A DNA stretch of 64,000 bases from Anisodus tanguticus (Eukaryota; Streptophyta; Magnoliopsida; Solanales; Solanaceae). Below the pieces are notes generated by a model. The model had not been told where the DNA came from. It ran no database searches and worked only from the letters and a program-made list of their open reading frames with translations. This document shows, piece after piece, positions 46,220 through 57,499 of this stretch. A program made the translations under genes and the position numbers. Every line of letters begins with the position of its first letter. Within the stretch, counting starts at the first letter, position 1. Location of the stretch: positions 19,698,501 through 19,762,500 of the forward strand of contig CM067559.1 in NCBI GenBank assembly GCA_034509755.1, in the 5' to 3' direction.

Positions 46220-48126
46220 ATGGGTTCATGTAGAGTAAAGAAAAACAAGAGTTTCTAGGAGGTGTTGGCATTATATGACAAGGATACTCCTGATCGCTGG
46301 CATAACATTGCAAGAAGTGTAGGAGGGAAATCCGTGGAGGAAGTGAGGAGACACTATGATCTGCTTCTCATGGATATCATGCAAATAGAAAATGGCATTG
46401 TACCTTCGCCCAAATACAAGCCTGCTCATGAAACTAATACCAGAGGTTATGCTAATGAACAAAGGTACATTCTCTAAATCTCTGCGATAAACATTTCGTT
46501 ATGTCTTTAACTGACACTACAGCGATCTACACTGTAAAACAGGCCTGATATCTGCAACCAACATTAATCATTCAGATAGAATTTACCAACATTAATTATT
46601 TGAAGGGGAGCCTTCGCGTAACTGTTAAAGTTTCAGGAGGTCACATATTTGAGCCGTGGAAAAACATCTAGACTGCGTACAATAGACTCATGTGGTCCGG
46701 CCCTTCTCCAAACCCCGCGCATAGCGGGAGCTTAATTCACCGGACTATCCTTTATAGAATTTACGAAATGTTATTGAAGTGTTCACTTTACCTATTTTTG
46801 GAACTCTGCTATATGGTACAGATTATCTTACTGTTGTTTTCCTATTTCTGGTAGTGTATCTTACATAATTTCCATTTTTAGTGGCTTTAAGTCGAGGCTA
46901 GTTACATTATTTCTTCCTTAAAGTATACTATAAATCAGACACCTATACTCTAAAGAAAGACGGGAAACTGTCAACTTGTGCATGTTACATGTACATGCTC
47001 ATACTATTTGATTAGCCAACATTTTAGTAAAGTATGCGATTTTACCTATAATAAACTATTAAGCTTCTAAGTGACCATATGAAATCTAATCCTACTTGTT
47101 CAAGATCACATGCATATGGCCCTATACCACAAATTTTTTCTTGTTCTGATAAGTATCAACACATAACGCCACAAATGTTCTATTAGCAACTTACATTCTT
47201 TGATAACCCTCAACCAATCAATAGTCTCTTCGCAAGACGATTTTAATGTAAAAATATTTACACAATCAAATAACTTATAAGATAATCATAAATAAATCTC
47301 TATGATAAATCTTAATTGATGTTAATTTGATAATAAATAGACTTGATATATTAACAACCCCTTAAACTTGTCAGTAAATTTCATTTAGACATTCAAACTA
47401 CATGACTTGTTATAATTGAGAACATAAACACATAAAATGTTCCTATTAGACCTTTCAGTTCAATTTTTTTTAAAAAAATGTGCGTGATCTCAAACATCTA
47501 TTAGGTAGTTAAGCACGTAACTACATAAAATATATCATTATCTCATTAATTATATACATCAACCCAAATTAAAATAAACTTAAAATTTTACAATTTATTA
47601 AGGGTAACACGTATAATTAAATGAGGTGAGAATAGGCACAAAGATTTCAATATTTGAAACTGAAAATGTTTAATAAGAAATCGGTGCCTTTTTTTCTCTC
47701 CATATATCAATCCTGTCTCCTTGAAAGACGATTTAGACATCCACATGCAAACAAGTCCTTCCTGTCACATTTAGCTTACAAAAAAGCATATTTTCTTACA
47801 TTTCTTGATTATGACATTCTTGAAGTGACTTCATATTTCATCCCACAAGGAGACTACCCCCACCTCCCCTTCCCCCACCCCACCACCACCACACACACCC
47901 CTTCCCCCCCTACATGTAAGAAGATAAGGCAAAATATATATGATGAATAAGGGTTATTTAATTCTGATCCAGTCGGCAGAAATTCTGAACGCAAGTTGAT
48001 AATATTCAACTGCATTAAAAGTTTTAATAACTACTAATCTTTTGAACAAATAACTCCTCATCCTAATTCAGCTTTTTCATTCATTTTTTGTTGATCAGGC
48101 TTCTGAAGAATCTAAGGATACAGTGA
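46220..48126 (+). pseudogene. RADIALIS-like SANT/MYB gene with premature stop
   Basis: Single-repeat MYB (SANT) protein of the RADIALIS-like family, small nuclear proteins that compete with larger MYBs for partners. Exon 1 is 46220-46464 and intron 46465-48098 (GT...AG). Exon 2 is 48099-48126 and gives the typical short tail (R-L-L-K-N-L-R-I-Q, stop). The phase fits exactly: AG at the end of exon 1 plus G. The domain shows Y-D-K-D-T-P-D-R-W-H-N-I-A and V-G-G-K-S-V-E-E-V-R-R-H-Y. Codon 13 is TAG (46256-46258) where the family has Glu, and the first conserved Trp (S-W-T) is replaced (C-R-V). No in-frame ATG follows before the domain is largely passed. A Copia LTR ends ~80 bp upstream. Likely a decaying paralogue; a single-base sequencing error is the alternative for the stop. 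Confidence 0.85.
46465..48098 (+). other. Intron of the RADIALIS-like gene
   Basis: 1634 bp, starts GTACAT and ends TGATCAG. AT-rich, with a C-rich simple stretch at 47858-47912. No gene or complete transposon recognised inside. Confidence 0.75.
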
Positions 48127-48524
48127 GAGAAGGAACTTGCAGCGATGCTCAATATTTAGTCAATAGCATCAGTTACGTTCTGTATAAAATGCAATAAATT
48201 ACGCAGCAACAAAATTAGCAAATTCATCTCTAAGTGATTTGCAACTTATCTTTAATTAGTCCTCCTAGCCTCATGTTTCTTTTACCATCTTTGTATTCCC
48301 AGAATATAAAGAAAACAAAATGCACAACGATTATTTCTGTGTCTATTTTGCTTCTATCTTCGTGTATGTTTTTGTTTAGTCCAAATTATGTAAATGAAAA
48401 TAAAATTAGTACTATGTTTCCTTTTGTCCGTCCTTCCTTATAGTAATACTTTTATCTTTCTTCGAGTCAGACAACAAATTAATCAAAGAGAGGAACTTTC
48501 ACTTTTCTCTCTTTTTTTTTCATA
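48127..48524. other. RADIALIS-like 3' flank
   Basis: AT-rich, no coding frame of note. A possible polyadenylation signal CAATAAAT lies at 48194. It ends where Copia 3'-terminal sequence begins. Confidence 0.5.
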
Positions 48525-49381
48525 TTTGGCTGAAAGTTGGCACATTGTGTGTGCACCAAAATCTCTTTCAAGAGGGAATTGTTGGAAATTTGCCTTTGGT
48601 GGGGAGGTTGCGTCCACCCATATTTAATGACTTAAACACTAGGATTTCGCATGTTGAAGGCTTTGTCTCTTCACACGTGCATAATCTACTAAGTGAGTAG
48701 ATGACCGTAGGGCCAAGGATCGTCAAATTTCGTTAAGAAATGAAAGAGATATTGGTCCACGAAGTAAGGTGTTTGAGGCATGGAAATATGGTGTGGAACA
48801 AATCTACCACATCGGTGGAAAAATGAAGAATTGTTCTCTTTATAAGCCTAAAAAATGGATAAGGGTTTGGGACCCCAAGGGGGTAACCCATGTGTTTGAA
48901 GGACGGAGGACCTAAGTGTGCTTGGGTTCAAGGCTAGCCCCACACGCGCACTGTCGCTTGTCCTGTCTCGGGTCTCGGGACATGGGCTTCAGGAATGGTG
49001 GTCAGCAGCCAGAAACACTATATATTGCCTGAAACAGATTTGAGGTAGAGAGAGGATTAAAAAGAGAGCAGAAACAGTATGCGAAAAATCTGTGTTCTTC
49101 GTCAAAATCAACCTATTATCTTTGTAGTGTTGATTAGTTGATGTTTTAAGACTATTTCCCGCTAACATAAAAGCATATGTACGGAGCAATCTTGTCTTAA
49201 AGACAGAGAGTCATCTCTCGACTCAACCACAGTTGTAACAATCCAGATTTAATGTTTCTTGATTTCAGGTTATTAAGATTCAAGACTCAAAAGCTTGCGG
49301 CAATTATAATCTTGGTTGTTTCTTTATCCTATCGAACACTTGTAATATTTATTTACTTTCCGTACTGCTTTGATTCCAACA
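48525..49381 (+). repeat. Copia-family LTR with attached 3' internal end
   Basis: LTR 48580-49381 (802 bp) begins TGTTGGAAAT and ends GATTCCAACA, perfect TG/CA ends. It is preceded by ~55 bp (48525-48579) ending in the purine tract AAGAGGGAA, identical in layout to the sequence before the LTR at 53643. It is therefore a 3' LTR of a truncated copy, and may also serve as the 5' LTR of element 2 to the right. No recognisable primer site follows at 49382. Confidence 0.82.
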
Positions 49382-49427
49382 ATTATATCCTACAATTTTA
49401 AGACAAGAATGTATTAGTGTTTGAAAG

Positions 49428-49631
49428 ATGTCAGTCAACAGTTGTGTGACCAAATCTGGATATGGCTGTAGTTTTCTGGTAGAAGACAGTTCCGATTATG
49501 TTGTTGAAGGTCAAGGTGTTCATGGTGTCACCGCTCTCGAGAGTGGTAGGAACAAGCGCCCACGAGAGGCTGAGGATGTCAACTGGAACAAGAGGAGAAG
49601 GCTGAAGATGTTGTTCTATCATGTAGCATAG
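49428..49631 (+). CDS. Small ORF, 67 codons, basic C-terminus, unknown
   Basis: Located just after the Copia LTR. The C-terminal third is basic (R-N-K-R-P-R-E ... N-K-R-R-R-L-K) and looks like a bipartite nuclear localisation signal. I do not recognise it. It could be a gag remnant of element 2 or chance. Confidence 0.2.
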   Translation: MSVNSCVTKSGYGCSFLVEDSSDYVVEGQGVHGVTALESGRNKRPREAEDVNWNKRRRLKMLFYHVA

Positions 49632-49679
49632 GGCCTATATCTATCCCAGAGAAAGGATCCGAATTATGGTAAGGGGGAA

Positions 49680-50440
49680 ACAGACACCCAGTCCGACGAA
49701 GTGACTGAAGTGGGCTAGAATCCGAAATTGGGATAAGTAATTTTTCTTCCTTGTCAAAAATAAGATTAAATGATGTCTGATTAAAAGGGGCTTAAAGTAA
49801 GGAGGAATATGAAAATGTTTTCCCGAAATTAATTATATTCCTTACGCTTTAAAATCAGAAATTTAATCTCACATTCCCTCCCGTTTAAAGATTGGGCTAT
49901 TGTAAACGACGACTTAAAAGATCTGTTCTTTTGGGTGTAATAATTAGAAGTGTGTAAAGTATGTTCGCACATACGAAGGAGAGGATCCACTGACTGTGCG
50001 AAAACTGTTACCACTCTTAAGCAGCGCCAAAAATTATCTGGGCACCAATCTCAAGGGAAGAAGACTAAAAGATAATGGCTTATCTTAAGACGTTGAACCT
50101 GTCACACTATTTGACAGAATATCCTTCATTTGATAGGATGATATTGGACACTCAGTCGTACAAAGCCTACGGGCGACTGGAGTGGGCCAGAATTTATTTG
50201 ATAGGATGATATTGGACACTCAGTCGTACAAAGCCTACGAGCGACTGGAGTGGGCCAGAATTTCCAGAGTCTTAAATGATCTGAAAGCCAGAAGAAAGGT
50301 AGAAAAGTATGGACACCTAGTGAGGTGGGCTAAAGTTTCCAGGTCTTAAATGATCTGAAGGCCAAAAGAGAAGGCAAAAAAGAAATTGGACACTCAGTCT
50401 GCCAAAACAATTGGAGTGGCTCAGAATATCCATATCACAT
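49680..50440 (+). repeat. Degenerate repeats with motif GACACTCAGT
   Basis: Copies begin near 49683, 50153, 50221, 50308 and 50387, each followed by a G-A-rich stretch with GGAGTGGGCCAGAAT or a variant. Two of them form a 68-bp tandem duplication (50129-50196 and 50197-50264) with one mismatch. They lie in the 5' internal region of Copia element 2. Confidence 0.75.
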
Positions 50441-50679
50441 ATGATCCGGTTACACCCTAACCACGAGCAAGAGGTTGTTCATGTGAAGAAACGCCACCTC
50501 TAAAGTAGAAGGGGTTGGAGAGGTTGTCCTTAAAAGGACTTTAGGGAATGGGATCACTCTAAAAGAAGGTGATACATGTCCCAAACTTGGTTTCAGGGAC
50601 GCTGTTGGTCAAGCTGGTTTGAGACTAGTCCAACAGGTCTGTAATAACTAAGAATGGTACAGTATGTCTGTAGCCAAAT

Positions 50680-53642
50680 GAATGATATTTGTAATTCGTG
50701 CATCTATGTCATCATAGATTAAGACACATTAAATAGAAAGTCATTCAAAAGCTAACGAAGTTGAGATTGTTGCCTTCTGTCGACATAAATCCTCAAAATG
50801 AATGTGAAGTAGGCGAATAGGCAAAATCACCTTTCCATTTCATCATAGAAATAGCGAAAGAAACACCGCTCCTCTAGAACTTAGTCACACCTACATGGGT
50901 GATTTGAAGTTTATACAAAATAGAGGGCGGAGACAAGTACTTTGTGACCTTCATTGATGATGGTACAACGTATTGCATCCTTTGTTTGTTGAAAAGCAAA
51001 GATGAAGTTGTTGAAGCGGATAAGCGCTATAAAGTAGAAGTTGAAAATCAACTAAGCCAATGGATTGAGGAATTCGTAGTGATAGAGGGGGAGAATATGA
51101 AACATCGTTGATCAAAACGACTGCTCACTACTCACCTCAGTCTAACGGTGTTAGCCAAGCGCAAAGCCATACGCCCAAAATATGTGGGGCAAGGCGATCC
51201 TTACCGCTAATGTGATTCTCAACAGAACTACGCATAAGGATAAGGATAACACTCCGTGTGAAACATGGAAAGAATCCCACCTATAAATGTTAGGATATGG
51301 GGTGGTTTGGTAGAGGTTGGAATACCAAAACAGGTCAAGTTGGACCTAAGACAGTAAATTTCATATCCACTGGATCTGCAAATAACAGTAGTGCTTATCG
51401 CCTCTTGGTGTCAAAGAATGCTGAATTCTTTGAAGATAACTTTCCTTGAGAAGGAAAAATAAGTAATTGCTCGAGGTTAACAAGAACCCGTGAGTGCTTG
51501 ATTGTTCGGAACCAGACATTCCAGAGCTACAGGACTCGGAAGTGCTGACTATCTGGAACTTAATGTTCCGGATCTACAGAACTCAGGGATTCTAGATGTT
51601 GAACCGAGACGGAGCAAAGAGGGGACAAAGACTTGTTCCAGGCCTTCTAGCTTGTATGGTTGAAAATGATCCATGGACAATTAACAAAGAATTATCATCT
51701 TCAGAAGCGCTGCTTTGGAAAGAAGCTACAGAGAGAGAAATAGATTCCATCAGATAGAACCATACTTGTGTAATGGTTGACCTTCCTCTGGGAAAAGAAC
51801 CTTTGGGTTGTAAAAGTGGATCTCAAATTGAGTACAAAATAGATGGATCTACTGTCGAGTATAAGGCCTCGGCTACTTGTACATGTGCTCCTCTGTGAAT
51901 AGCTTAACATCCAGGGCCATTGCAGTCTTGCGTGACATGGATATTGAGACAGCTTTCCTAACCGGAGAGTTGAAAGGGGAGGATCAGAGTTGGTTTGTTG
52001 GACTATTGGGCTTCTTCATGAACTTTCTTTTTTGTCCCTGAAATGTTTACATTTTTGGTCCTAGAAGTTTCAGGTGAAACAGAAACAATGAATCTGACAA
52101 CAGAAACATTGACTCTGAAATTAGAAAGACAACAGTTGGAAAACCAACAGTCTGAAAGTGGAAGTCATAGTGACACAAAAATCTCGATATGAAAGATATG
52201 TGTATCACAGATGACATCTTAGGAATTGGAATTTCTAAGACATCTAACGGCCTGGTTTAATTCCAAACTCATTTGTGAGGTAGTTGACAGTCTCGTTGAA
52301 GACACCAATGGATATGAATCATAGAATTGATTGGAATCATGGTGCATCCATTTACTAGGAGCGATATGCGCAGGTCACATGTAGTTCAATGTATGTTACA
52401 CACTACAACCGAACTGGTATCGACCTACAAAGTAGATCAGTTGAACTAAGGTTCACTCGTAATTCTAAAAATGACCAATAGAAGGCATTAAGTCGGATAT
52501 GACGATATCTGAAATATTCGTTTATCTATAGATTATGGTATTCTGGATAACCAACGGTTCTGGGAGAACACAGTGATGCAAACTAGACATCAGATATGAA
52601 AAACACCAAAGCCACAAGTAAATGTGTAAGGTGGATCTTGGAAAATCCTCTAAGCAAACTTGCATAGGCCGATTCATGATGGAATCAGAGTTTATCGCTT
52701 TAAACAAAGCATGAAAGAAGTTGAGTAACATTATGACTCCTTAGAGGACGCCCCTTATTGGGAGAAACCTGTGCCTTCAGCAGTTATACACTATGGCTAG
52801 CCGGTCGGCTTCAAGAAAGGCACGAATGACGGCGTCTAGACATATCTGTCGGATATGGCATAGACATAAGACCGTATGGTAGTTGATCATCACGGATGTC
52901 ACTTTATTGATTATTAATCAAAGGATATAGCATACCCTTTAACTAAGGGACTACCCGAAGATCAAGAATTCTGCCTGTCTAGAGGAAAAGGCTTAAAACC
53001 CAAATAAAACGAACCTTTGCGGTGGTAACCCAACCATACTGACTGGAGATCCCATGAATTTGGTTCAATGGGAAAACTAAGCTGCAAAAGGTTCAGTTGA
53101 GCGCTTCGATGGAAGCAAGAGCACTTCAGATGATGATTTCTGCAAGGAAACATGAATCCAAGGTTGTTCCCACAATAGACATTAAAGTGCTACCTGCATG
53201 GTGGGTAAAGGTTAAGCTTCCAAACCTTTAAACGATCCTCAAACGGTTGAGGTTAAGGTTGGGGAAACTTTTAATGATTCCTAACACTTTTGATGTGGGA
53301 TATAGCAGGATACCTTATAGGAGATCATCTATTTAAGTGCGAGGACATGCCGTCTCAAATGAACGCACTTAAGAATCCAAGTGTGTCCACGGCCACAACG
53401 GACAGAACAATAAGAATGAAAACGAATAAAGAGAGTTATTGTGTTGGTATCATTTTCTTGGCTTACACTAAACACTGACAGTTCAAGACATCACGTTCAC
53501 CGCGCAGTAAGTAAGTCCGGTGGTATTCAACTAGGGAAGGTTCAAAGCGAAAACTACCTCTCCTGATGCAATATCTTTTCACTGAAAGATTGTTGAAAGT
53601 AGGCACCTTGTGTGTGCACCAAAATCTCTTTCAAGAAGGAAT
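50680..53642 (+). pseudogene. Copia element 2: heavily decayed pol
   Basis: Same family as element 1 by base-level similarity. A pre-integrase piece at 50700-50890 matches 40085-40270, an integrase piece lies at 50890-51290, RT start 51660-51960, RNase H remnants 52260-52980, and a 3' untranslated part 53005-53642 with purine tract. Many frameshifts and deletions; no continuous domain. An LTR-like segment is inserted at about 51990-52180 in the RT. The element is older than element 1. Confidence 0.82.
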
Positions 53643-53714
53643 TGTTGGAAATTTGCCTTTGGTGGGGAGGTTGCATCCACCCATATTTAATGACTTAAAC
53701 ACTAGGGTTCCGCC
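53643..53714 (+). repeat. Copia element 2: truncated 3' LTR
   Basis: First ~72 bp of the LTR (TGTTGGAAATTTGCC...), ending at GGGTTCCGC, where sequence switches to the minus-strand Gypsy remnant. Confidence 0.85.
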
Positions 53715-53906
53715 AATATGTACCCATGGTCTTTCTAATAACAGGTTATAGTTAGCGCTGATGTCCATAACCTGAAATTCAGTGGTGAACTCAGCAGGCC
53801 CCATTTGTATATTGAGGTCCACTTTACCTGCAGGATAACGTTGTGCCCAGTCAAAAGCTCTTACATCGATACAGCTCTGGCGCATTTTTCCAATATCATA
53901 GACCAA
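53715..53906 (-). pseudogene. Gypsy remnant: protease region
   Basis: Minus strand shows Y-N-L-L-L-E-R-P-W-V-H, a conserved segment of Ty3/Gypsy proteases (usually L-G-R-P-W), preceded by V-M-D-I-S-A-N. Cut at 53714 by the junction with the Copia LTR, so no RT or integrase follows. Confidence 0.75.
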
Positions 53907-54469
53907 TTACTTTAGTGTGGATTCACGGCATATATTAAGACCAGCCTCATTATCAACTAGCACTGGAGATAACCCTGCCTCTACATGTGATGGTGATGTA
54001 GAGGGCCTTGTTGTGGGTCATTCCTTCTCTTGGCAACTCATCAGTAGTGGATGAAATTTGATGGGCCTCGATGATGTGGCCTAGTATGTCGGCCCATATT
54101 TCACTACTCATCCCTGCTAGAATGTGGACCTCATCCAAAACTTTAATTAGGGCTGGCGATGTTGTGTAGAGCTCAAAAGCAATGACATCACCGATATTCT
54201 GGACGACGTTTTCTGCAAGTTTTCAACAATAGAGTACTTTTTTGGTTGCATCTTACGCTAGAAATCCTTGGCCTCTTCATCAGTTATGTGCCTTCTTTGA
54301 TTGGTCTCCTTGCGGGGTGCCTCTTGTGCCAACTCTTCGGGAGTATAACATATTTCCGATCTTGTCATTCCTTGGGCAATAGCTACGAGTTCCTTTCTGG
54401 GAGCGAGTCTAATGTAGACTGCTGATTTGCTACCACGCTATCATTTGAACTAGAAACTATCCTACAAAT

Positions 54470-54680
54470 AGGAAGGGTTATAATTTATATAATATAGGGG
54501 CCGAGCCTAATGTAGACTGCCTACGTATCCTTCCTCCGGAAATCAGGCCCTTCCGTAGTTTGAGTTATATAGAAATTATATCCTAATTTCTTCTACTCGA
54601 ATCTTACCCTGACCAGGCCGGATATGGGCTTCCCACGTATCCCTCATCGGGACATCAAGTCGGACGTGGTTTAGTTTACA
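54470..54680. repeat. Imperfect duplicated spacer motif in the Gypsy remnant
   Basis: Two related segments at about 54490-54560 and 54605-54675 share CACGTATCC/TACGTATCC, then CGG and ATCAGG/ATCAAG-type sequence. Non-coding. Confidence 0.45.
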
Positions 54681-54959
54681 AAAAGTGGGAGGGAGATATA
54701 TTTGATTGAAAGCAAAGAGGGAGGTCATAAACTACCCAAAAGATGAATTCTCCTCGAAGTTATGGATGGTCATCATCCTTACGACCGTGCATTTCTAGGT
54801 GGCTTTCCTAAACATATCCTTAAATCACGGGCCAGATCTGGCTGGTGTTGACCAAATGCTCCAACTCAAAATTGAAGGCTTCACATTATTCGACATCGTG
54901 TCAAGGAGCCCATGAATGGTACAAATTCTATGACTATAAAGGTAGTGAAGTCATAATGC

Positions 54960-55513
54960 CAAGGTCATATATCAACGGTGATTCTTTCACCAGGCATAAT
55001 AGAATCATAGACCAGTAAGGAGTGTGGTCCCCATAGGTTATGGATGATTTTCTCATAAATTAGTCTGACGACTCTTCTCTTGAAGGCTACACATTCGTCA
55101 GTGTCGTGGCCATGCTGGCTTCTGTGGTATAACCATCTCTTAGGAGCGAAGAGGGGTGCATAAGTCGGGAGGACATGTGAGCTAGTATGTGCCAATCTGG
55201 CAACTTTTATCCTATCGAATACCTTGATGTTTCACATTTCCCTTGGTGCAACTCTGAAATGAAAACCACGGGCTTTGAGGGCAATCACCCATCATATTGG
55301 AAATGATGTACGGTGAGGCCCTTGTGGCATCCCATAGTGATTAACAACTTCATCAATGACTGGGGTAACTCTTTTAGGTACCCAGTTTGTTTCCCTATAT
55401 GGTATTGGATCATTCTCAGGTAAATATGTCATAGCGACATAGTTGTCCACCATCTTCTTGACCTCTTTAGGAAGGTTTTGGTATTGGGGTTTTCCTTCGG
55501 GGGGACACTTCAA
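54960..55513 (-). pseudogene. Gypsy remnant: gag C-terminal part
   Basis: Blocks 55513-55292 and 55195-54965. The second contains a zinc-knuckle-like segment (Y-H-R-S-Q-H-G-H-D-T-D-E-C) in which the first Cys appears replaced by Trp. Confidence 0.65.
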
Positions 55514-56112
55514 CTAGGTTTCCTACGAATTCCAAGATCTCGTCAACTTCTTTCATCTTGGATCTTGCCAACTCAATCTTCTCATCAACTTTGTGAATAT
55601 TTTCCTGAAGTGACTCAGTCTCTTCGTCGATGACCAAGTCGATGACTGGTGATGTGGCACTTTGGTTGTTTGGGTATCCATTGACAACAAATCAACCTTT
55701 TAAGAGGAGGTGAATTTAGTCAGCTTTGGTATTTTCTTGTGTTTTCTTTTTGGGTTAGTGTTCGGAATGTGGGACCAATCAAGAGTTCAGATGGAACACA
55801 TGAAAATGCATAAGCAGTTTATATCACAGAAGTACATAAGCATTTATAATATTCACGTTCTTATACCTCATTACTCCAAGGCTTTCTAATCGTTTGAAGG
55901 ATAATTGTGCCAAATATTGATTAAAATCATTGCCCCGTAATTATTTCATTAATAATAATATCTTCCCCAGTGCGTTTACGAAGCATAAACAAAAGCAGTA
56001 AATCAGAAGTCGCCTTCAGTGGCTGATGATGAATCTCTGTCAGTCGAGCTCTCTTGGCCCTTCAAAGGGCGGACTGGTTCCTAAGATGAATTAACATTTG
56101 AAGTGAACTAAC

Positions 56113-57436
56113 TCAATGACCCTTATATATGGGGGTCATATGTGCAGGGTCATCCATAGCTCCTTTTATGTGAGCGTCTAAGTCCTCTAGGCACTTGTGA
56201 GTGAAGTCTAGCTCCTCAACCAAGCTGGCTATGATGGCATGATCATTCTCTATCTTCTCTAAATACTTGGCGTCTCCATTATCAACTTGTCTCTGAATGC
56301 CGCGGGCTTGGATCTCAACCTTTGAATCCTGGTCTTGTATGGAATGGTAGCGGTTAGGACCCGATGTGAGTGTACTCTGCATATGTGCTCTCAACCAACC
56401 AACATAGTCTTCATTGCGAACCGGATGAAGATGATCATCGGCTAGAGTCTCTGGACTCCACTTGATTCGGCCGTTCCACTCTCAGATGATGTCAACAACT
56501 CCTCTGATCTTTTCACCTTCGTAAGCAACTACATACACCCCCATATTCCTTATTATGGGGATTACCTATTTCCTTCCGAACTGTCTTAGGACCCTAAGAG
56601 ATGCGTATGGTCGGATTCCCCGGATCCCCATAAGTGGTAGGAAAATGACATTTTCTACCTCTCACAACTATGGTCTCGGATGTAAAGTCGGGAAATCTCC
56701 ACTCGGAGCCTAGAAAAGACAAAAGCCCACCCCTCTTTGGATTGGGTCTCAAAATTTGGGTAATTCACTCTAAGGTCGTCTTATCTACGCTCAAGGTCTA
56801 GGTATGATGAAACCTCAATTTTGTGAAGGTGTTTAATGATCCACCATTTGACTAGAAGGTTACAACCTTGGAAGTACCTATGCAGGTTTCGGTATTGACC
56901 TAGGGCTCGGTAGATGTCAGAAAATATGATTGGACAAGGTCATAGTATTTGGTTTCCCCGTTTATGGTTATGCCACAGAAGATAGCATGGGTGAGAAATA
57001 TGACCCGGGTATCTATGACATGGAAACGGTCTTTGAGAATTACCATAGTTCCTAGAAGGCATATGGCGAAGGCTAGAGGTCAGGTAGCTTCCCAAGCGGC
57101 AAAAGAGTGGAACTCTACGGAGTGTTTGACGTACCCATGTCTAGACCCAAACTGGCTATAGAGGTTAACAAAGGCTACGGTTGGGCCGAATATCTAATCG
57201 ACGCTAGCTAAGGACAACAGCTTAAGGATCTTACCGGGAGTCAGCTTATGGGGTACTAGAAGGTTGTGGTCGGGTTTCTTCCTCCACTTCAAACAGGTAC
57301 CTACAATGTCTATGCAGTCTCGGATTTCCTCTAGGGTCGGGGTTGTCTCAAAGTCACCGAACCTAAAGACCATTCTCTCACTGTCCCAATACCCGATAAG
57401 GAATTCTAAGAGGTCGTTATTTCCTTTCATGGTCAT
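56113..57436 (-). pseudogene. Gypsy remnant: gag N-terminal part
   Basis: Block 57436-57194 has the E-F-L-I-G-Y-W-D-S-E-R-M-V-F-R-F-G-D-F-E-T-T-P-T-L-E-E pattern (shown here in two pieces of the same frame) seen at the start of many plant Gypsy gag proteins. Block 56394-56113 is charged and probably coiled-coil. Stops and shifts occur between them. The coding order on the minus strand is gag then protease, as expected. Confidence 0.65.
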
Positions 57437-57499
57437 GAGGGATGGTAGGTGTCCTAGATAGTCTGTTACTTTATTTTGTTATGAAACATCTAGCCATCA

